Assembly: GCA_003134855.1 (NCBI GenBank) | Contig: PLCS01000017.1 | Location: forward strand, 32,320-96,319 | From: Acidobacteriaceae bacterium | Lineage (GTDB): Bacteria > Acidobacteriota > Terriglobia > Terriglobales > Acidobacteriaceae | Direction: 5' to 3' | Length of the DNA: 64,000 nucleotides | In this document: piece after piece, positions 24,983 to 32,380 of the stretch | Layout: the number at the start of each line of letters is the position of its first letter | Position numbering within the stretch: the first letter of the stretch is position 1 | The notes under the pieces: model-generated | Database searches by the model: none | What the model was told of the DNA's origin: nothing | The model's input: the letters and a program-made list of their open reading frames with translations, nothing else | Made by a program: the position numbers and the translations under genes

Positions 24983-26341
24983 TTACCCCACCGACGGCAG
25001 CCCAGCCAGCGCCATTGCGATCTCCTCCGCCGGGTACTCGTAGTTCTCCAGCTTGCCGGCCTGATAGGCGATGTACGATTGCATATCGAAGTGCCCATGG
25101 CCGCTGAGATTGAAGAGAATCGTCTTCTGCTTGCCTTCCTGCTTGGCTTGCAGGGCTTCGGAGATGGCCGCGGCGATGGCGTGGTTAGCCTCCGGAGCGG
25201 GCATGATGCCCTCGGAGCGGGCAAACTGAATCCCGGCGGCAAAGGCGTCCAACTGCTGCACGGTGGTGGCCTCGGCCAATCCCAGGTCGAGTACGTGCGA
25301 GACCAGTGGCGCCATGCCATGATACCGCAGCCCGCCGGCATGAATTCCGGGAGGAACGAAGCTGCTGCCCAAGGTGTGCATCTTGACCAGCGGCGTCAGG
25401 TGGCCGGTGTCGCCGAAGTCATAAACGAATCTGCCCTTGGTCATGCTGGGGCAGGCCGCCGGTTCCACGGCAACCACGCGCGCCTTGCTCTGACCCTTGA
25501 GCTTGCGGCCGATGTAAGGCATCCCCAGGCCGGCAAAGTTCGATCCGCCGCCCGCACAGGCGATCACCACGTCAGGATCGTCATCGGCCAGGGCCATCTG
25601 CTCAATCGCCTCCAGGCCAATCACCGTCTGGTGCAGCAGCACGTGACTCAACACGCTACCCAGCGCGTACTTGGTATTCGGATCCTTGGCGGCCACTTCG
25701 ACGGCCTCGGAAATCGCAATGCCCAGTGAACCATTCGAGTCCGGATGCTGAGCCAGAATCGCCCGGCCCGACTCTGTTTCGTTGCTTGGGCTGGCGGTCA
25801 CCGAGGCTCCAAAGGCTTCGATCAGCGCACGGCGATAGGGCTTCTGGTCATAACTCACCCGCACCATGAAGACCTTGCAATCCAGGCCGAAGAAGGAGCA
25901 GGCCATGGCCAGGGCCGAGCCCCACTGGCCGGCTCCGGTCTCCGTGGAAAGGTGCTTGGTGCCTTCCTTCTTGTTGTAATAAGCCTGCGGCAGGGCGGTA
26001 TTCAACTTATGCGAGCCGGCCGGGCTCACGCCCTCGTATTTGTAGTAAATGTGCGCCGGCGTATCCAGCGCCTTCTCCAGGCGGCGCGCCCGGAAGAGCG
26101 GCGAGGGGCGCCACTGCGCGTAGAGTTGCCGCACTTCGCCGGGGATCTCAATCTCCCGTTCCTGGCTCACTTCCTGCAGGATCAGGCTCATCGGAAAGAG
26201 CGGCGCCAGGTCGTCCGGCCCGAGGGGCTGGAGCGTACCAGGATGCAGCGGCGGGGCCATCGGCTTGGGCAAGTCGGCGGCAATGTTATACCAGGCAAGG
26301 GGAATGCGGTTGGGCGGAAGGTTGTACTGGATGGTTTCCAT
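24983..26341 (-). CDS. Tryptophan synthase beta-like protein, TrpB2 type
   Basis: TrpB condenses indole with serine to make tryptophan using PLP. This 452-residue form has the longer N-terminus of the TrpB2 branch (YNLPPNRIPLAWYNIAADLP..PPLHPGT). The PLP lysine sits in GSHKLNTAL at about residue 115, the catalytic loop is TETGAGQWGSALA, and the phosphate-binding loop is ACAGGGSNFAG. TrpB2 proteins often lack a TrpA partner and are thought to salvage indole or act as a serine-type lyase. No other trp gene is in the window. TAGAAT lies 6 nt before the ATG with no Shine-Dalgarno, suggesting a leaderless mRNA. Confidence 0.93.
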   Translation of the reverse strand: METIQYNLPPNRIPLAWYNIAADLPKPMAPPLHPGTLQPLGPDDLAPLFPMSLILQEVSQEREIEIPGEVRQLYAQWRPSPLFRARRLEKALDTPAHIYYKYEGVSPAGSHKLNTALPQAYYNKKEGTKHLSTETGAGQWGSALAMACSFFGLDCKVFMVRVSYDQKPYRRALIEAFGASVTASPSNETESGRAILAQHPDSNGSLGIAISEAVEVAAKDPNTKYALGSVLSHVLLHQTVIGLEAIEQMALADDDPDVVIACAGGGSNFAGLGMPYIGRKLKGQSKARVVAVEPAACPSMTKGRFVYDFGDTGHLTPLVKMHTLGSSFVPPGIHAGGLRYHGMAPLVSHVLDLGLAEATTVQQLDAFAAGIQFARSEGIMPAPEANHAIAAAISEALQAKQEGKQKTILFNLSGHGHFDMQSYIAYQAGKLENYEYPAEEIAMALAGLPSVG

Positions 26342-26347
26342 GCGGAG

Positions 26348-26353
26348 ATTCTA
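26348..26353 (-). promoter_or_regulatory. -10 box of trpB2 (possibly leaderless)
   Basis: TAGAAT on the minus strand is separated from the ATG by CTCCGC only. No ribosome-binding site fits between box and start codon, and no clear -35 is present. Confidence 0.55.
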
Positions 26354-26403
26354 TCAGCACGGGCGAGGGATTGGCACGGCCCGCGGCCGGAATTTTTCCG
26401 CGC

Positions 26404-26871
26404 TCAGGACTGCGCGCGCACGGCGAAGAGCTGGCCCGTCCAGGGGCCGTAATTCAGCGTGATGCCGCCGATGACCTTGCCGTCGTCGGAGATGGCAAGC
26501 CGGTACTGGTCGATGCCGATGATGCTGTTCGGGTCGTCCTTCTGATAGCCGTTCAGCACCAGCAGACCCTCGCCCCTCCTCTCGCCCTTCACAAGCTCCG
26601 TGCCGGTCAACCCCACCTTGGCGGCCAGCTCAGGGGTGGCATTCGAGGGCGCTTTGCGCAGCGTCCACACAATCTTGCCGCGGATCGATCCGTCGCCGGC
26701 TGGCGCGCAGGTTTTGCAACCGGGACCGGTCTCTAGAGTCATCGTGACGGTAAAGACATACCCGGTCGGGTCCGTCCAGATGCCGCGCCACTCTCCCGCC
26801 ACGCTGCCGGCCTGAGCGGAGCAGGCCAGACTGCACAACAAGATCCCGCAGACCAGTAGAATTCGCCTCAT
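26404..26871 (-). CDS. Secreted protein of unknown function
   Basis: This 155-residue exported protein is unrecognised. The signal peptide MRRILLVCGILLCSLACSAQA is followed by a small beta-rich domain: GEWRGIWTDPTGYVFTVTMTLE, a paired-cysteine loop GCKTCAPAG, IRGKIVWTLRKAP, and GYQKDDPNSIIGIDQYRLAISDDGKVIGGITLN. The layout suggests a lipocalin-like or single beta-sandwich fold. The start follows a GGAGAGCGAGG purine tract. It is separated from trpB2 by 62 nt on the same strand. Confidence 0.7.
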   Translation of the reverse strand: MRRILLVCGILLCSLACSAQAGSVAGEWRGIWTDPTGYVFTVTMTLETGPGCKTCAPAGDGSIRGKIVWTLRKAPSNATPELAAKVGLTGTELVKGERRGEGLLVLNGYQKDDPNSIIGIDQYRLAISDDGKVIGGITLNYGPWTGQLFAVRAQS

Positions 26872-27034
26872 CCTCGCTCTCCATTCTGCCGTTTGGCTGA
26901 CATGCTGCCATTGTAAGCCCAGGCAAGAGTGGACGAAGCAATAGAGTAGGGAAGAGGGTTATGAATAGAATGGGCAAGATCGGACTACCGCGGAAGGCTG
27001 GCGTCTCCCGCCCTTGCGGCCTCGTTGGCGAAGC

Positions 27035-27235
27035 TCAAGCCGCCCTAGAATCCGGCTCCTGTTTGGCAATCCTTCTTGAAAGCTGGGCGGCTTCCTGGGA
27101 GCTTTCGAAGGCCTGACGGGTCAATTCATGATCGGAAGCGTGATCGCCCGTGCTGTGCCCGCATGCGGCTACCGCGTGCGCGTGAGCTGCGTGGTTGTGG
27201 AGTTCCGCCGCTTGGGAATGTTCACTCTGGGGCAT
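27035..27235 (-). CDS. Small His/Ala-rich protein
   Basis: This 66-residue hydrophilic protein is unrecognised. It is rich in histidine and alanine (AAELHNHAAHAHAVAACGHSTGDHASDHE) followed by a charged helix (LTRQAFESSQEAAQLSRRIAKQE). AAGGAG lies just upstream of the ATG at 27235, which supports real translation; the longer frame from 27262 is less likely. Related small His-rich proteins occur in several soil bacteria, sometimes linked to stress or metal binding, but that is only suggestive. It has no signal peptide. Confidence 0.6.
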   Translation of the reverse strand: MPQSEHSQAAELHNHAAHAHAVAACGHSTGDHASDHELTRQAFESSQEAAQLSRRIAKQEPDSRAA

Positions 27236-27465
27236 GGTCTTCTCCTTTTCAGGCAAGCGCATAAAACACTTGTATTAGTAGTCTTCCACCTGGCTGCAAG
27301 GCGCGCTGTGCAATCGGAGACAGGACTGCTGATATAGCGCCTTTCCCTGCCTCTGTCGCAAGGAAGCGCGCTGCGAAAAGATCACGCCCGGCGATTCGCT
27401 CGACCGTTTTCTGCCGGCAACGTTCAATATTTCTCGTATTCGTGCATGAAAGTGTCTCGTTCCTG

Positions 27466-27471
27466 TACACT
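27466..27471 (+). promoter_or_regulatory. -10 box of HIT gene (possibly leaderless)
   Basis: TACACT ends 9 nt before the ATG at 27481. The intervening TGAACGCGCC has no Shine-Dalgarno character. Confidence 0.5.
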
Positions 27472-27480
27472 GAACGCGCC

Positions 27481-27819
27481 ATGAGTTGCCTATTTTGCGA
27501 GATCGTTGAAGGAAGCATCCCCTCCACCGCCGTCTACCAGGACGAGCAATGCTATGCCTTCGCGGACATTCACCCGCAGGCGCCGGAGCACGTGCTGATC
27601 ACGCCGCGCGAACACATTGGCTCGCTGGCCGACTGCATCGAAGGGGATCACGCGCTGCTCGGCCACCTGCTATGGACCGCGGCCCAGATCGCCCACGCCA
27701 AGGGCCTTACCAACGGCTACCGCGTGGTGGTCAATGCCGGCGAGGACGGTGGCCAGACCGTGGATCATCTCCACGTTCACCTGCTCGGCGGACGCCCGCT
27801 CACCTGGCCGCCGGGATAG
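27481..27819 (+). CDS. HIT-family nucleotide hydrolase
   Basis: This 112-residue histidine-triad protein is of the HinT branch, which hydrolyses purine nucleoside phosphoramidates and adenylates. It shows CLFCEIVEGSIPSTAVYQDEQCYAFADIHPQAPEHVL at the start, and the catalytic motif VDHLHVHLLGGR near the end. ATG 27481 gives the standard MSCLFC start; the frame open from 27442 passes through the promoter. The closest alternative subfamily, Fhit, is excluded by length and motif spacing. Confidence 0.95.
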   Translation: MSCLFCEIVEGSIPSTAVYQDEQCYAFADIHPQAPEHVLITPREHIGSLADCIEGDHALLGHLLWTAAQIAHAKGLTNGYRVVVNAGEDGGQTVDHLHVHLLGGRPLTWPPG

Positions 27820-27839
27820 ATTTCCCGCGCACAAAAGAA

Positions 27840-27862
27840 GGCGCTCCCACCATGGAAGCGCC
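27840..27862. terminator. Probable terminator between HIT and receiver-like gene
   Basis: GGCGCT and AGCGCC pair around an 11-nt loop that contains a further CC/GG pairing. It lies 20 nt after the HIT stop between convergent genes. There is no long T-run, so confidence is moderate. Confidence 0.45.
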
Positions 27863-27884
27863 CCTTGCCGTGAGTCCGTCTGCC

Positions 27885-28835
27885 TTAAGCCGGCTGCGGC
27901 GTGTTGTCTTCTTCCTCTTCCACTCCATAGCGGCGCAGAAGATTGGGCAGGGTTTGCGAGAAAGCCGACCGCGGCATTACCGCGTCGCAACCTGCGTCGA
28001 TGGCCTTGGCCTTCAGTTCGCCTTGCAAGTGGTTGAGATAGCCGACGATCGACGTCGCTTTCTTGAACTTGGTCTTGAACTTGGGGATCAGCGCCATGGG
28101 CTTGGCGTTCAGATTGTTCAGGTCGAAGACCACCAGCTTGGGCCGCTCGGCCTCGGGCAGGTCCGTCAGCCGGGCGACGGATTCCTTGTCGCCCTTGACG
28201 AACTCCACCTTCACGCCCAGCTTGCGCGCCGTCTCCTGAATCTTGGCCAGGAAGAAGAGATCGTCAATGAAGCAGAAGATGCGGGTGGGCGCGTCGGCGC
28301 GGATGGCGACCGCCGGCTGCGGCTGGTAGTCGTCCTGGTAAGAGTCGCCGTGGCCGCTGCTCATGATCTGGATGGTCGAGGGCGGACCGTCGGCAACATT
28401 GCCGTTCACGATGCGATAGCTGTGGTCCATTGGGCCGACAAACTCGCGCGGCCCCTTCTGCTTCATCTTGCGCTTGCCCTGCGGCGGGGCGGAGATGCTG
28501 TTGCCGGGCTGCGCCGCCGAAGACGATCCCTTCTGGGAGAATTTCTTCTTCCGGCCCTGATTCTGGTGTCCGCCCTGGCGGCCGCCCGGTTGTCCACCTT
28601 GGTGCGGCTGAGCCGGCTTGTGCTTCGCGGGACGAGGCTGCGGGGGCGCCTGAGCCTGCGGTTGCGCCTGAGGCGGAGGCTGTTGGGCCTGAAGCTGCTG
28701 CGCGGGAGCCGCGCTTGCCTGGCTGCTCTTGTTTTTGCGGCGGCGCCGGCGGCGCCGATGCCCCTGCGATTGTCCCTGGCCGTTGGCCGGGTCCGGCCCC
28801 AATTCAGTTTGGGGTTGCGTCAATTCTGTCGTCAT
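27885..28835 (-). CDS. Disordered, basic N-terminus fused to receiver-like domain
   Basis: This 316-residue protein has two parts. Residues 1-130 are low complexity, with an arginine block (HRRRRRRRKNK) and long Gln/Pro/Ala and Lys/Gly tracts, as in nucleic-acid-binding tails. Residues ~180-305 look like a CheY-type receiver: RIFCFIDDLFFLAKIQETARKLGV, then KLVVFDLNNLNA with the aspartate at the phospho-acceptor position, and SIVGYLNHL and GCDAVMPRSAF at the later strands. The usual switch lysine is replaced by arginine. No kinase gene is adjacent. The function is unknown; an RNA- or DNA-associated pseudo-receiver is my inference. Confidence 0.7.
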   Translation of the reverse strand: MTTELTQPQTELGPDPANGQGQSQGHRRRRRRRKNKSSQASAAPAQQLQAQQPPPQAQPQAQAPPQPRPAKHKPAQPHQGGQPGGRQGGHQNQGRKKKFSQKGSSSAAQPGNSISAPPQGKRKMKQKGPREFVGPMDHSYRIVNGNVADGPPSTIQIMSSGHGDSYQDDYQPQPAVAIRADAPTRIFCFIDDLFFLAKIQETARKLGVKVEFVKGDKESVARLTDLPEAERPKLVVFDLNNLNAKPMALIPKFKTKFKKATSIVGYLNHLQGELKAKAIDAGCDAVMPRSAFSQTLPNLLRRYGVEEEEDNTPQPA

Positions 28836-29819
28836 GCGTGAACTTCCTGGTGTTTTGCGCTCTGCTGCATTGCGTTTCCTGGTTCAGCCCTTGTTGCCGG
28901 GTGCCGAACTTCCCTTGTCCGCCGCCGCCCAGTTCTGGACGGGGAATCCGGCGGAATGCGGCGAAAAATCGTCGCAGGAACCTGTGTAAACTGCGCCGGA
29001 GCGATCTCCGCGCAATCAACCGCGATTCCCAGGGGCGTTGTGCATCTTCACAGATTCCGGCCGTATCCGGAATTCCCATCAACCGGCGCTTCCAGCGTGC
29101 GGAGCCGATTCAGCCTCTGCGGCCCGGAACGATCTCTGTAGACCTCTGCGAAATTGCATTCTTGCCGCCGCGCACACAAAAGCCGGGGAAAACTCATCCG
29201 GTTGTCAGATACGTGACGGTGAGAGCGGCGCCTTCCTCAGGTGATGCCCTTCCTATGGGAAGCTTCGCCGCCTGTAGATGCTATGAAATGAATGGACTGG
29301 CGAAGTTTCCTTGCATGCGGCGAGCTTGCTCTGCCCCTTTCGGGTGGCTCGCGTCAGCCGCTTGATAGGCAACTCTGATACTACAGCGAACTCCCGCGGC
29401 TGGCAAGTGACCAATTGTATGCCGGATCCGGTCCGTATGAGTGCCTTCCCCAACTAAGGGCCAAACGCAAGAAACGCCACTCACGTGAGTGGCGTTTCTC
29501 TGTCCCTGCGCTGGTCACTGGCCTCCCAGCTATCCTATAGCCGATGGTGTTCCATCGTGCCTGTTTGCAGACCTTCCGGCCGGTTCATCCCTTTTGAGGG
29601 CCGCTACGTCGGCGGTTGCTCTTGCCGGGCATCTGCATTCTCTGGGCTGGCAGAAATCTTCCAGCGCCTGTATATCACTGGCGCTTCACTAATAGCAATT
29701 ACTGTACCATTTTGTACATTATTTATTTTCAATGATTTGTGGATTTTTCAATGCGGGAATTGTCTTGATTATGGAACTCCGAATGCGAGATAAATCCTGA
29801 AAACCATAGAAGCTTCTCC
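28836..29819. other. Long intergenic stretch without a recognised gene
   Basis: About 980 nt lie between the receiver-like gene start and the mutM stop, both on the minus strand. I see no ORF with family features, tRNA, RNase P, tmRNA or SRP RNA. It contains a 30-bp perfect palindrome at 29470-29499, and an AT-rich segment around 29690-29765. A noncoding RNA gene remains possible. Confidence 0.4.
29470..29499. terminator. Perfect 30-bp palindrome, terminator-like
   Basis: The arms (AGAAACGCCACTCAC and its complement) meet with no spacer, so folded RNA would use a 4-nt loop (ACGT or similar) on a stem of about 13 bp ending in GTTTCT. It lies 320 nt downstream of mutM and 630 nt upstream of the receiver-like gene, attached to no known gene. 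Confidence 0.5.
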
Positions 29820-30653
29820 TTATCGCTGGCATTGTGGACAATAATGCGTTCCCCGGCCAGCCAGTAGAATGCGCCGGATCGGTGTATGGCAGCGGCGGCA
29901 GGGAAGGCCGGTGCGCAGGTAGACGCAGTGTTCCAGTTGGAAGAAGCCGCGCACCCCGTCGGAGTTCACGTAATCGGAGACCGAAGAGCCACCCAGCCGG
30001 ATAGCGTGCTCAAGAACCTCGCGCAGAGCCAGCCGCAGAGCTTCGATTTCGGACCTGGTCAGCCGGCCAGAGAGCCGGCGCGGGCGAATACCGGCACGAA
30101 AGAGGCTTTCGTCGGCGTAGATGTTGCCCACTCCGGAGAGCAGCTTCTGGTTGAGCAGGGCTGCCTTGATGGGCAGCATTCGGGGGTGGAAGAGAGCGGC
30201 AAACTCCGCCGCGGTTACGGTCAAAGGGTCGGCCCCCGCCGCGTTGAAGGCGGGGCTGCGGCTCAGGTTGCGGAACTCCAGCCGCCCAAAGCGGCGCGGG
30301 TCCACAAAGCGCAGCTCCCGGCCGCTGGCCAGGCTCAGCCGGGCATGAGTGTGGGCCGCAAGGGGAGCATCGGGAGTGCTAACCAGCAGCCGCCCGGTCA
30401 TACCCAGATGCACAATCCATTGGGCGGCTGGAGCGCCAGAATCCTCGACCGAAGCACCCAGTTCGCAGACGATGTGCTTACCGGTGCGATGGACGGCCAG
30501 AAACACGCGCCCTTCCAGGCCCCTGGCCTGGCGCGCCGGCGGCGTCTTGAAGGGCTCGCGGTGACTGCCAAACCAAGTCTCGACGATGCGGTCGCCGCGC
30601 AGACGCTCGTCGACGCCGCGGGCGATGGTCTCGACCTCTGGCAGCTCGGGCAT
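29820..30653 (-). CDS. mutM: Formamidopyrimidine-DNA glycosylase
   Basis: MutM/Fpg removes 8-oxoguanine and ring-opened purines and cuts the abasic site. The 277-residue protein begins PELPEVETIARGV, in which Pro2 is the Schiff-base nucleophile and Glu3 the acid. It has the conserved lysine in HRTGKHIV and the helix-two-turn-helix GVGNIYADESLFRAGI. The C-terminal zinc finger CRRCHTPIRR..GTHYCPQCQR has all four cysteines. A TACAAT box lies 6 nt before the ATG, again suggesting a leaderless mRNA. Confidence 0.97.
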   Translation of the reverse strand: MPELPEVETIARGVDERLRGDRIVETWFGSHREPFKTPPARQARGLEGRVFLAVHRTGKHIVCELGASVEDSGAPAAQWIVHLGMTGRLLVSTPDAPLAAHTHARLSLASGRELRFVDPRRFGRLEFRNLSRSPAFNAAGADPLTVTAAEFAALFHPRMLPIKAALLNQKLLSGVGNIYADESLFRAGIRPRRLSGRLTRSEIEALRLALREVLEHAIRLGGSSVSDYVNSDGVRGFFQLEHCVYLRTGLPCRRCHTPIRRILLAGRGTHYCPQCQR

Positions 30654-30659
30654 CGGTCT

Positions 30660-30665
30660 ATTGTA
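30660..30665 (-). promoter_or_regulatory. -10 box of mutM (possibly leaderless)
   Basis: TACAAT on the minus strand is followed by AGACCG and then the ATG. No Shine-Dalgarno can fit. Confidence 0.55.
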
Positions 30666-30695
30666 GGTGAATCCGTCTTCTGGCGCGGTCCGCTG

Positions 30696-31226
30696 CTATT
30701 TGCGCTCGCCGGGCATGCGAATCCGGTTGGCCTCAAAGCTCACAACTTTCCACTTGCCCTCCGCATTCCGCACATAGACGCGGATGTAGCGATAGCTCCC
30801 GGAGAAGTCTCCTTCGCCGCTCGTGCCGCTCACATCGGCCCGCGAGGTCACCAACGCCGTTGTCCCGTAGAAGCGCACCTTGCGGTCGGAAATTGCAATG
30901 GCCGTAAAATGGGTTGCGCCGGCGCGGAGATTGGCCAGCGCCTGCTCCTTGGATTGCAGGGTGCCGTTGGGGGTGATGGCCATGTAATCGTCGGCCAGCA
31001 GGGAGTCCATGGCGGGGATGTCGGCCTTCAGCACGGCAATGCGCCACGCCTCTTCCAGTTGGAATATCTCGTGGTGGCTCTCGTGGCGCTGCGTCCGGGG
31101 CATTCCGCTGTGCTGAAGGGCGGCGCAAGGGGTGAGCGCCAGCGCGGCAACAACGGGAAGGAGCGCCAAGGCATACTGTCTCCGGCGGCGGAGGGGCTTG
31201 TTTGGGTTGATCGCGGCTGCGAGCAT
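30696..31226 (-). CDS. Membrane-anchored or secreted DUF4440/NTF2-like protein
   Basis: The protein has 176 residues. A basic, then hydrophobic N-terminus (LRRRRQYALALLPVVAALALTPCAAL) is a signal peptide or anchor; a cysteine near its end might be lipidated, but the lipobox is imperfect. The rest is an NTF2-like cone fold of the DUF4440/SnoaL type: EEAWRIAVLKADIPAMDSLLADDYMAITPNG, ALANLRAG, and KWKVVSFEANRI at the end. Members range from enzymes to ligand-binding proteins; no active-site assignment is possible. It lies 42 nt upstream of mutM on the same strand, but mutM seems to have its own promoter. Confidence 0.8.
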   Translation of the reverse strand: MLAAAINPNKPLRRRRQYALALLPVVAALALTPCAALQHSGMPRTQRHESHHEIFQLEEAWRIAVLKADIPAMDSLLADDYMAITPNGTLQSKEQALANLRAGATHFTAIAISDRKVRFYGTTALVTSRADVSGTSGEGDFSGSYRYIRVYVRNAEGKWKVVSFEANRIRMPGERK

Positions 31227-31368
31227 GATCGTATCGGATGGTAGCCCCGCAAGGCCACGCCGGTCAAACGCATTCCGAAAGTCTGCACTAAAAATTAACG
31301 CGAGTGGTTGAGCAAGTCAGACGAGCAAAGCCGTGTTGTCACTATTTTCTGGTCCCTGGTCCCACGTG

Positions 31369-31374
31369 TACGAT
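31369..31374 (+). promoter_or_regulatory. -10 box of EVE gene (possibly leaderless)
   Basis: TACGAT is followed by GAATTGC and then GTG at 31382. The box overlaps an upstream in-frame ATG at 31373, which argues for the GTG as the true start. Confidence 0.5.
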
Positions 31375-31381
31375 GAATTGC

Positions 31382-31762
31382 GTGAGCTTCTTCCTCTTCA
31401 AGACCGAGCCCGATGTCTACTCCTTCGATGACTTCTTGCGCGACCGGGAGACTGTCTGGGATGGCGTGACCAACCCCACAGCGGTGAAACACCTGCGCGA
31501 GATGAAGGCCGGAACCAAGTGGATCTTTTACCACACCGGCGAAGAGCGCACTGCCGTCGGCACGGGAACCGTAGTCAGCGTGGACCCTACCAACCCCAAG
31601 GTTCCTATCGTCAGGGTCAAGATGGGCAAGCGCCTCAGGAAGCCCAAGACCCTGGCGGCGATCAAAGCCGATCCGCTCTTCGCCGCCTCGCCGTTGGTCC
31701 TCATCGGGCGGCTTTCGGTGGTTCCGCTGACCCCGGAGCAGTGGGAGTGGTTTGTAAAGTGA
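31382..31762 (+). CDS. EVE-domain protein
   Basis: EVE domains are PUA-like folds that bind modified bases in DNA or RNA. This 126-residue protein is a complete single domain: SFFLFKTEPDVYSFDDFLRDRETVWDGVTNPTAVKHLREMKAGTKWIFYHTGEERTAVGTG is the standard first half, and VPLTPEQWEWFVK the end. I choose GTG at 31382 because it yields the family N-terminus and sits 7 nt after a -10 box; an ATG at 31373 lies inside that box. The modified base recognised is unknown. Such genes are sometimes found with restriction systems, but none is seen here. Confidence 0.9.
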   Translation: MSFFLFKTEPDVYSFDDFLRDRETVWDGVTNPTAVKHLREMKAGTKWIFYHTGEERTAVGTGTVVSVDPTNPKVPIVRVKMGKRLRKPKTLAAIKADPLFAASPLVLIGRLSVVPLTPEQWEWFVK

Positions 31763-31793
31763 AATGATGGTCGAAGGCTCTGGGATTCACGGT

Positions 31794-32060
31794 TCAGAAC
31801 AAATCCGAGTGCGAGCCGGTGCGAACAAGGTAAAGGTCGTCGCCGTCGAGTTTGTAGAGCAAGAGCCAATCCGGTTCGAGGTGACAATCGCGATGATGTT
31901 GCCAATCGCCGCTGAGAGGGTGGTCCTGGTAGCGCGGCGGCAGGGGATTGCCTTCGATCAACAGCAGAATTGCGGCGCGCAGCTTTGACATATCTTTTCC
32001 GCGCCGCTGGGCCAGCTTCACATCGCGCCGGAATTTGGCTCCCAGGATCGGATTGCGCAT
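31794..32060 (-). CDS. YafQ-type mRNA interferase toxin
   Basis: This 88-residue RelE-superfamily toxin cuts ribosome-bound mRNA. It shows the YafQ layout: KFRRDVKLAQRRGKDMSKLRAAILLLIEGNPLPPRYQDHPLSGDW, then RDCHLEPDWLLLYKLDGDDLYLVRTGSHSDLF. The catalytic C-terminal histidine (GSHSDLF) and the HPLSG and DWLLLY segments are present, so it looks active. It starts 2 nt after the antitoxin stop, in antitoxin-first order. The 31763-31793 gap separates it from the convergent EVE gene. Confidence 0.93.
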   Translation of the reverse strand: MRNPILGAKFRRDVKLAQRRGKDMSKLRAAILLLIEGNPLPPRYQDHPLSGDWQHHRDCHLEPDWLLLYKLDGDDLYLVRTGSHSDLF

Positions 32061-32062
32061 CT

Positions 32063-32317
32063 TCAGATTCCCAGTTCCTCAAAGAGCGCATTGGCTGTCT
32101 TAAATCGCTTGCCCTTGCGCTGATCGGCCGCTTGCATCGCCTTTACCGTGGCCGCATTGGGAACCCGTACTTCGAAGGGCAAGACTTTCTCCGCCGCCAC
32201 ACGCACCAGCAACATCCGGACGGCGTCAGAGACGGACATTCCCATTGCAGCCAGCGTCGCCGCGGCGTCTTCCTTCACCTTCTCGTCCACCCGGATGTGA
32301 ACCATCGTAGTCGCCAT
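32063..32317 (-). CDS. DinJ/RelB-type antitoxin
   Basis: This 84-residue protein has an N-terminal ribbon-helix-helix (MVHIRVDEKVKEDAAATLAAMGMSVSDAVRMLL) typical of DinJ, followed by a C-terminal toxin-binding tail (FKTANALFEEL). The ATG at 32317 lies 8 nt after AGGAGG; the longer frame reads through the operator and is rejected. It should neutralise the YafQ-like toxin and repress the operon at the palindrome at 32331-32349. Confidence 0.92.
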   Translation of the reverse strand: MATTMVHIRVDEKVKEDAAATLAAMGMSVSDAVRMLLVRVAAEKVLPFEVRVPNAATVKAMQAADQRKGKRFKTANALFEELGI

Positions 32318-32330
32318 CGCTTCAGCCTCC

Positions 32331-32349
32331 TGAGATACATTGTATCTCA
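32331..32349. promoter_or_regulatory. Operator palindrome of the DinJ-YafQ module
   Basis: TGAGATACATTGTATCTCA is a perfect inverted repeat, with 9-bp arms around one T. It lies directly upstream of the antitoxin and touches its AGGAGG, so bound antitoxin would block both promoter and ribosome-binding site. Binding is inferred from the position and the RHH family. Confidence 0.7.
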
Positions 32350-32380
32350 CATCGCGCACGCTCTGCCGTGATCCTGTTCC

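Noticed and set aside
27549..28841. A 430-residue + strand ORF over HIT and the receiver-like gene
   Set aside because: It runs out of frame through HIT and antisense through the next gene; the Leu/Arg-rich end is an artefact of the antisense Gln/Pro tract.
29240..29470. 6S RNA, tmRNA or SRP RNA in the long gap
   Set aside because: The sequence upstream of the 30-bp palindrome lacks the conserved ends or cores that I know for these RNAs. Transcript data would be needed.
29886..31244. A 452-residue + strand ORF across mutM and the DUF4440 gene
   Set aside because: It is antisense to two well-supported genes, with low-complexity Gly/Ala/Gln-rich translation and no family features.
31373..31381. 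ATG at 31373 as the start of the EVE gene
   Set aside because: It lies inside the TACGAT -10 box and adds three residues not found in the family; GTG 31382 fits both promoter and protein.
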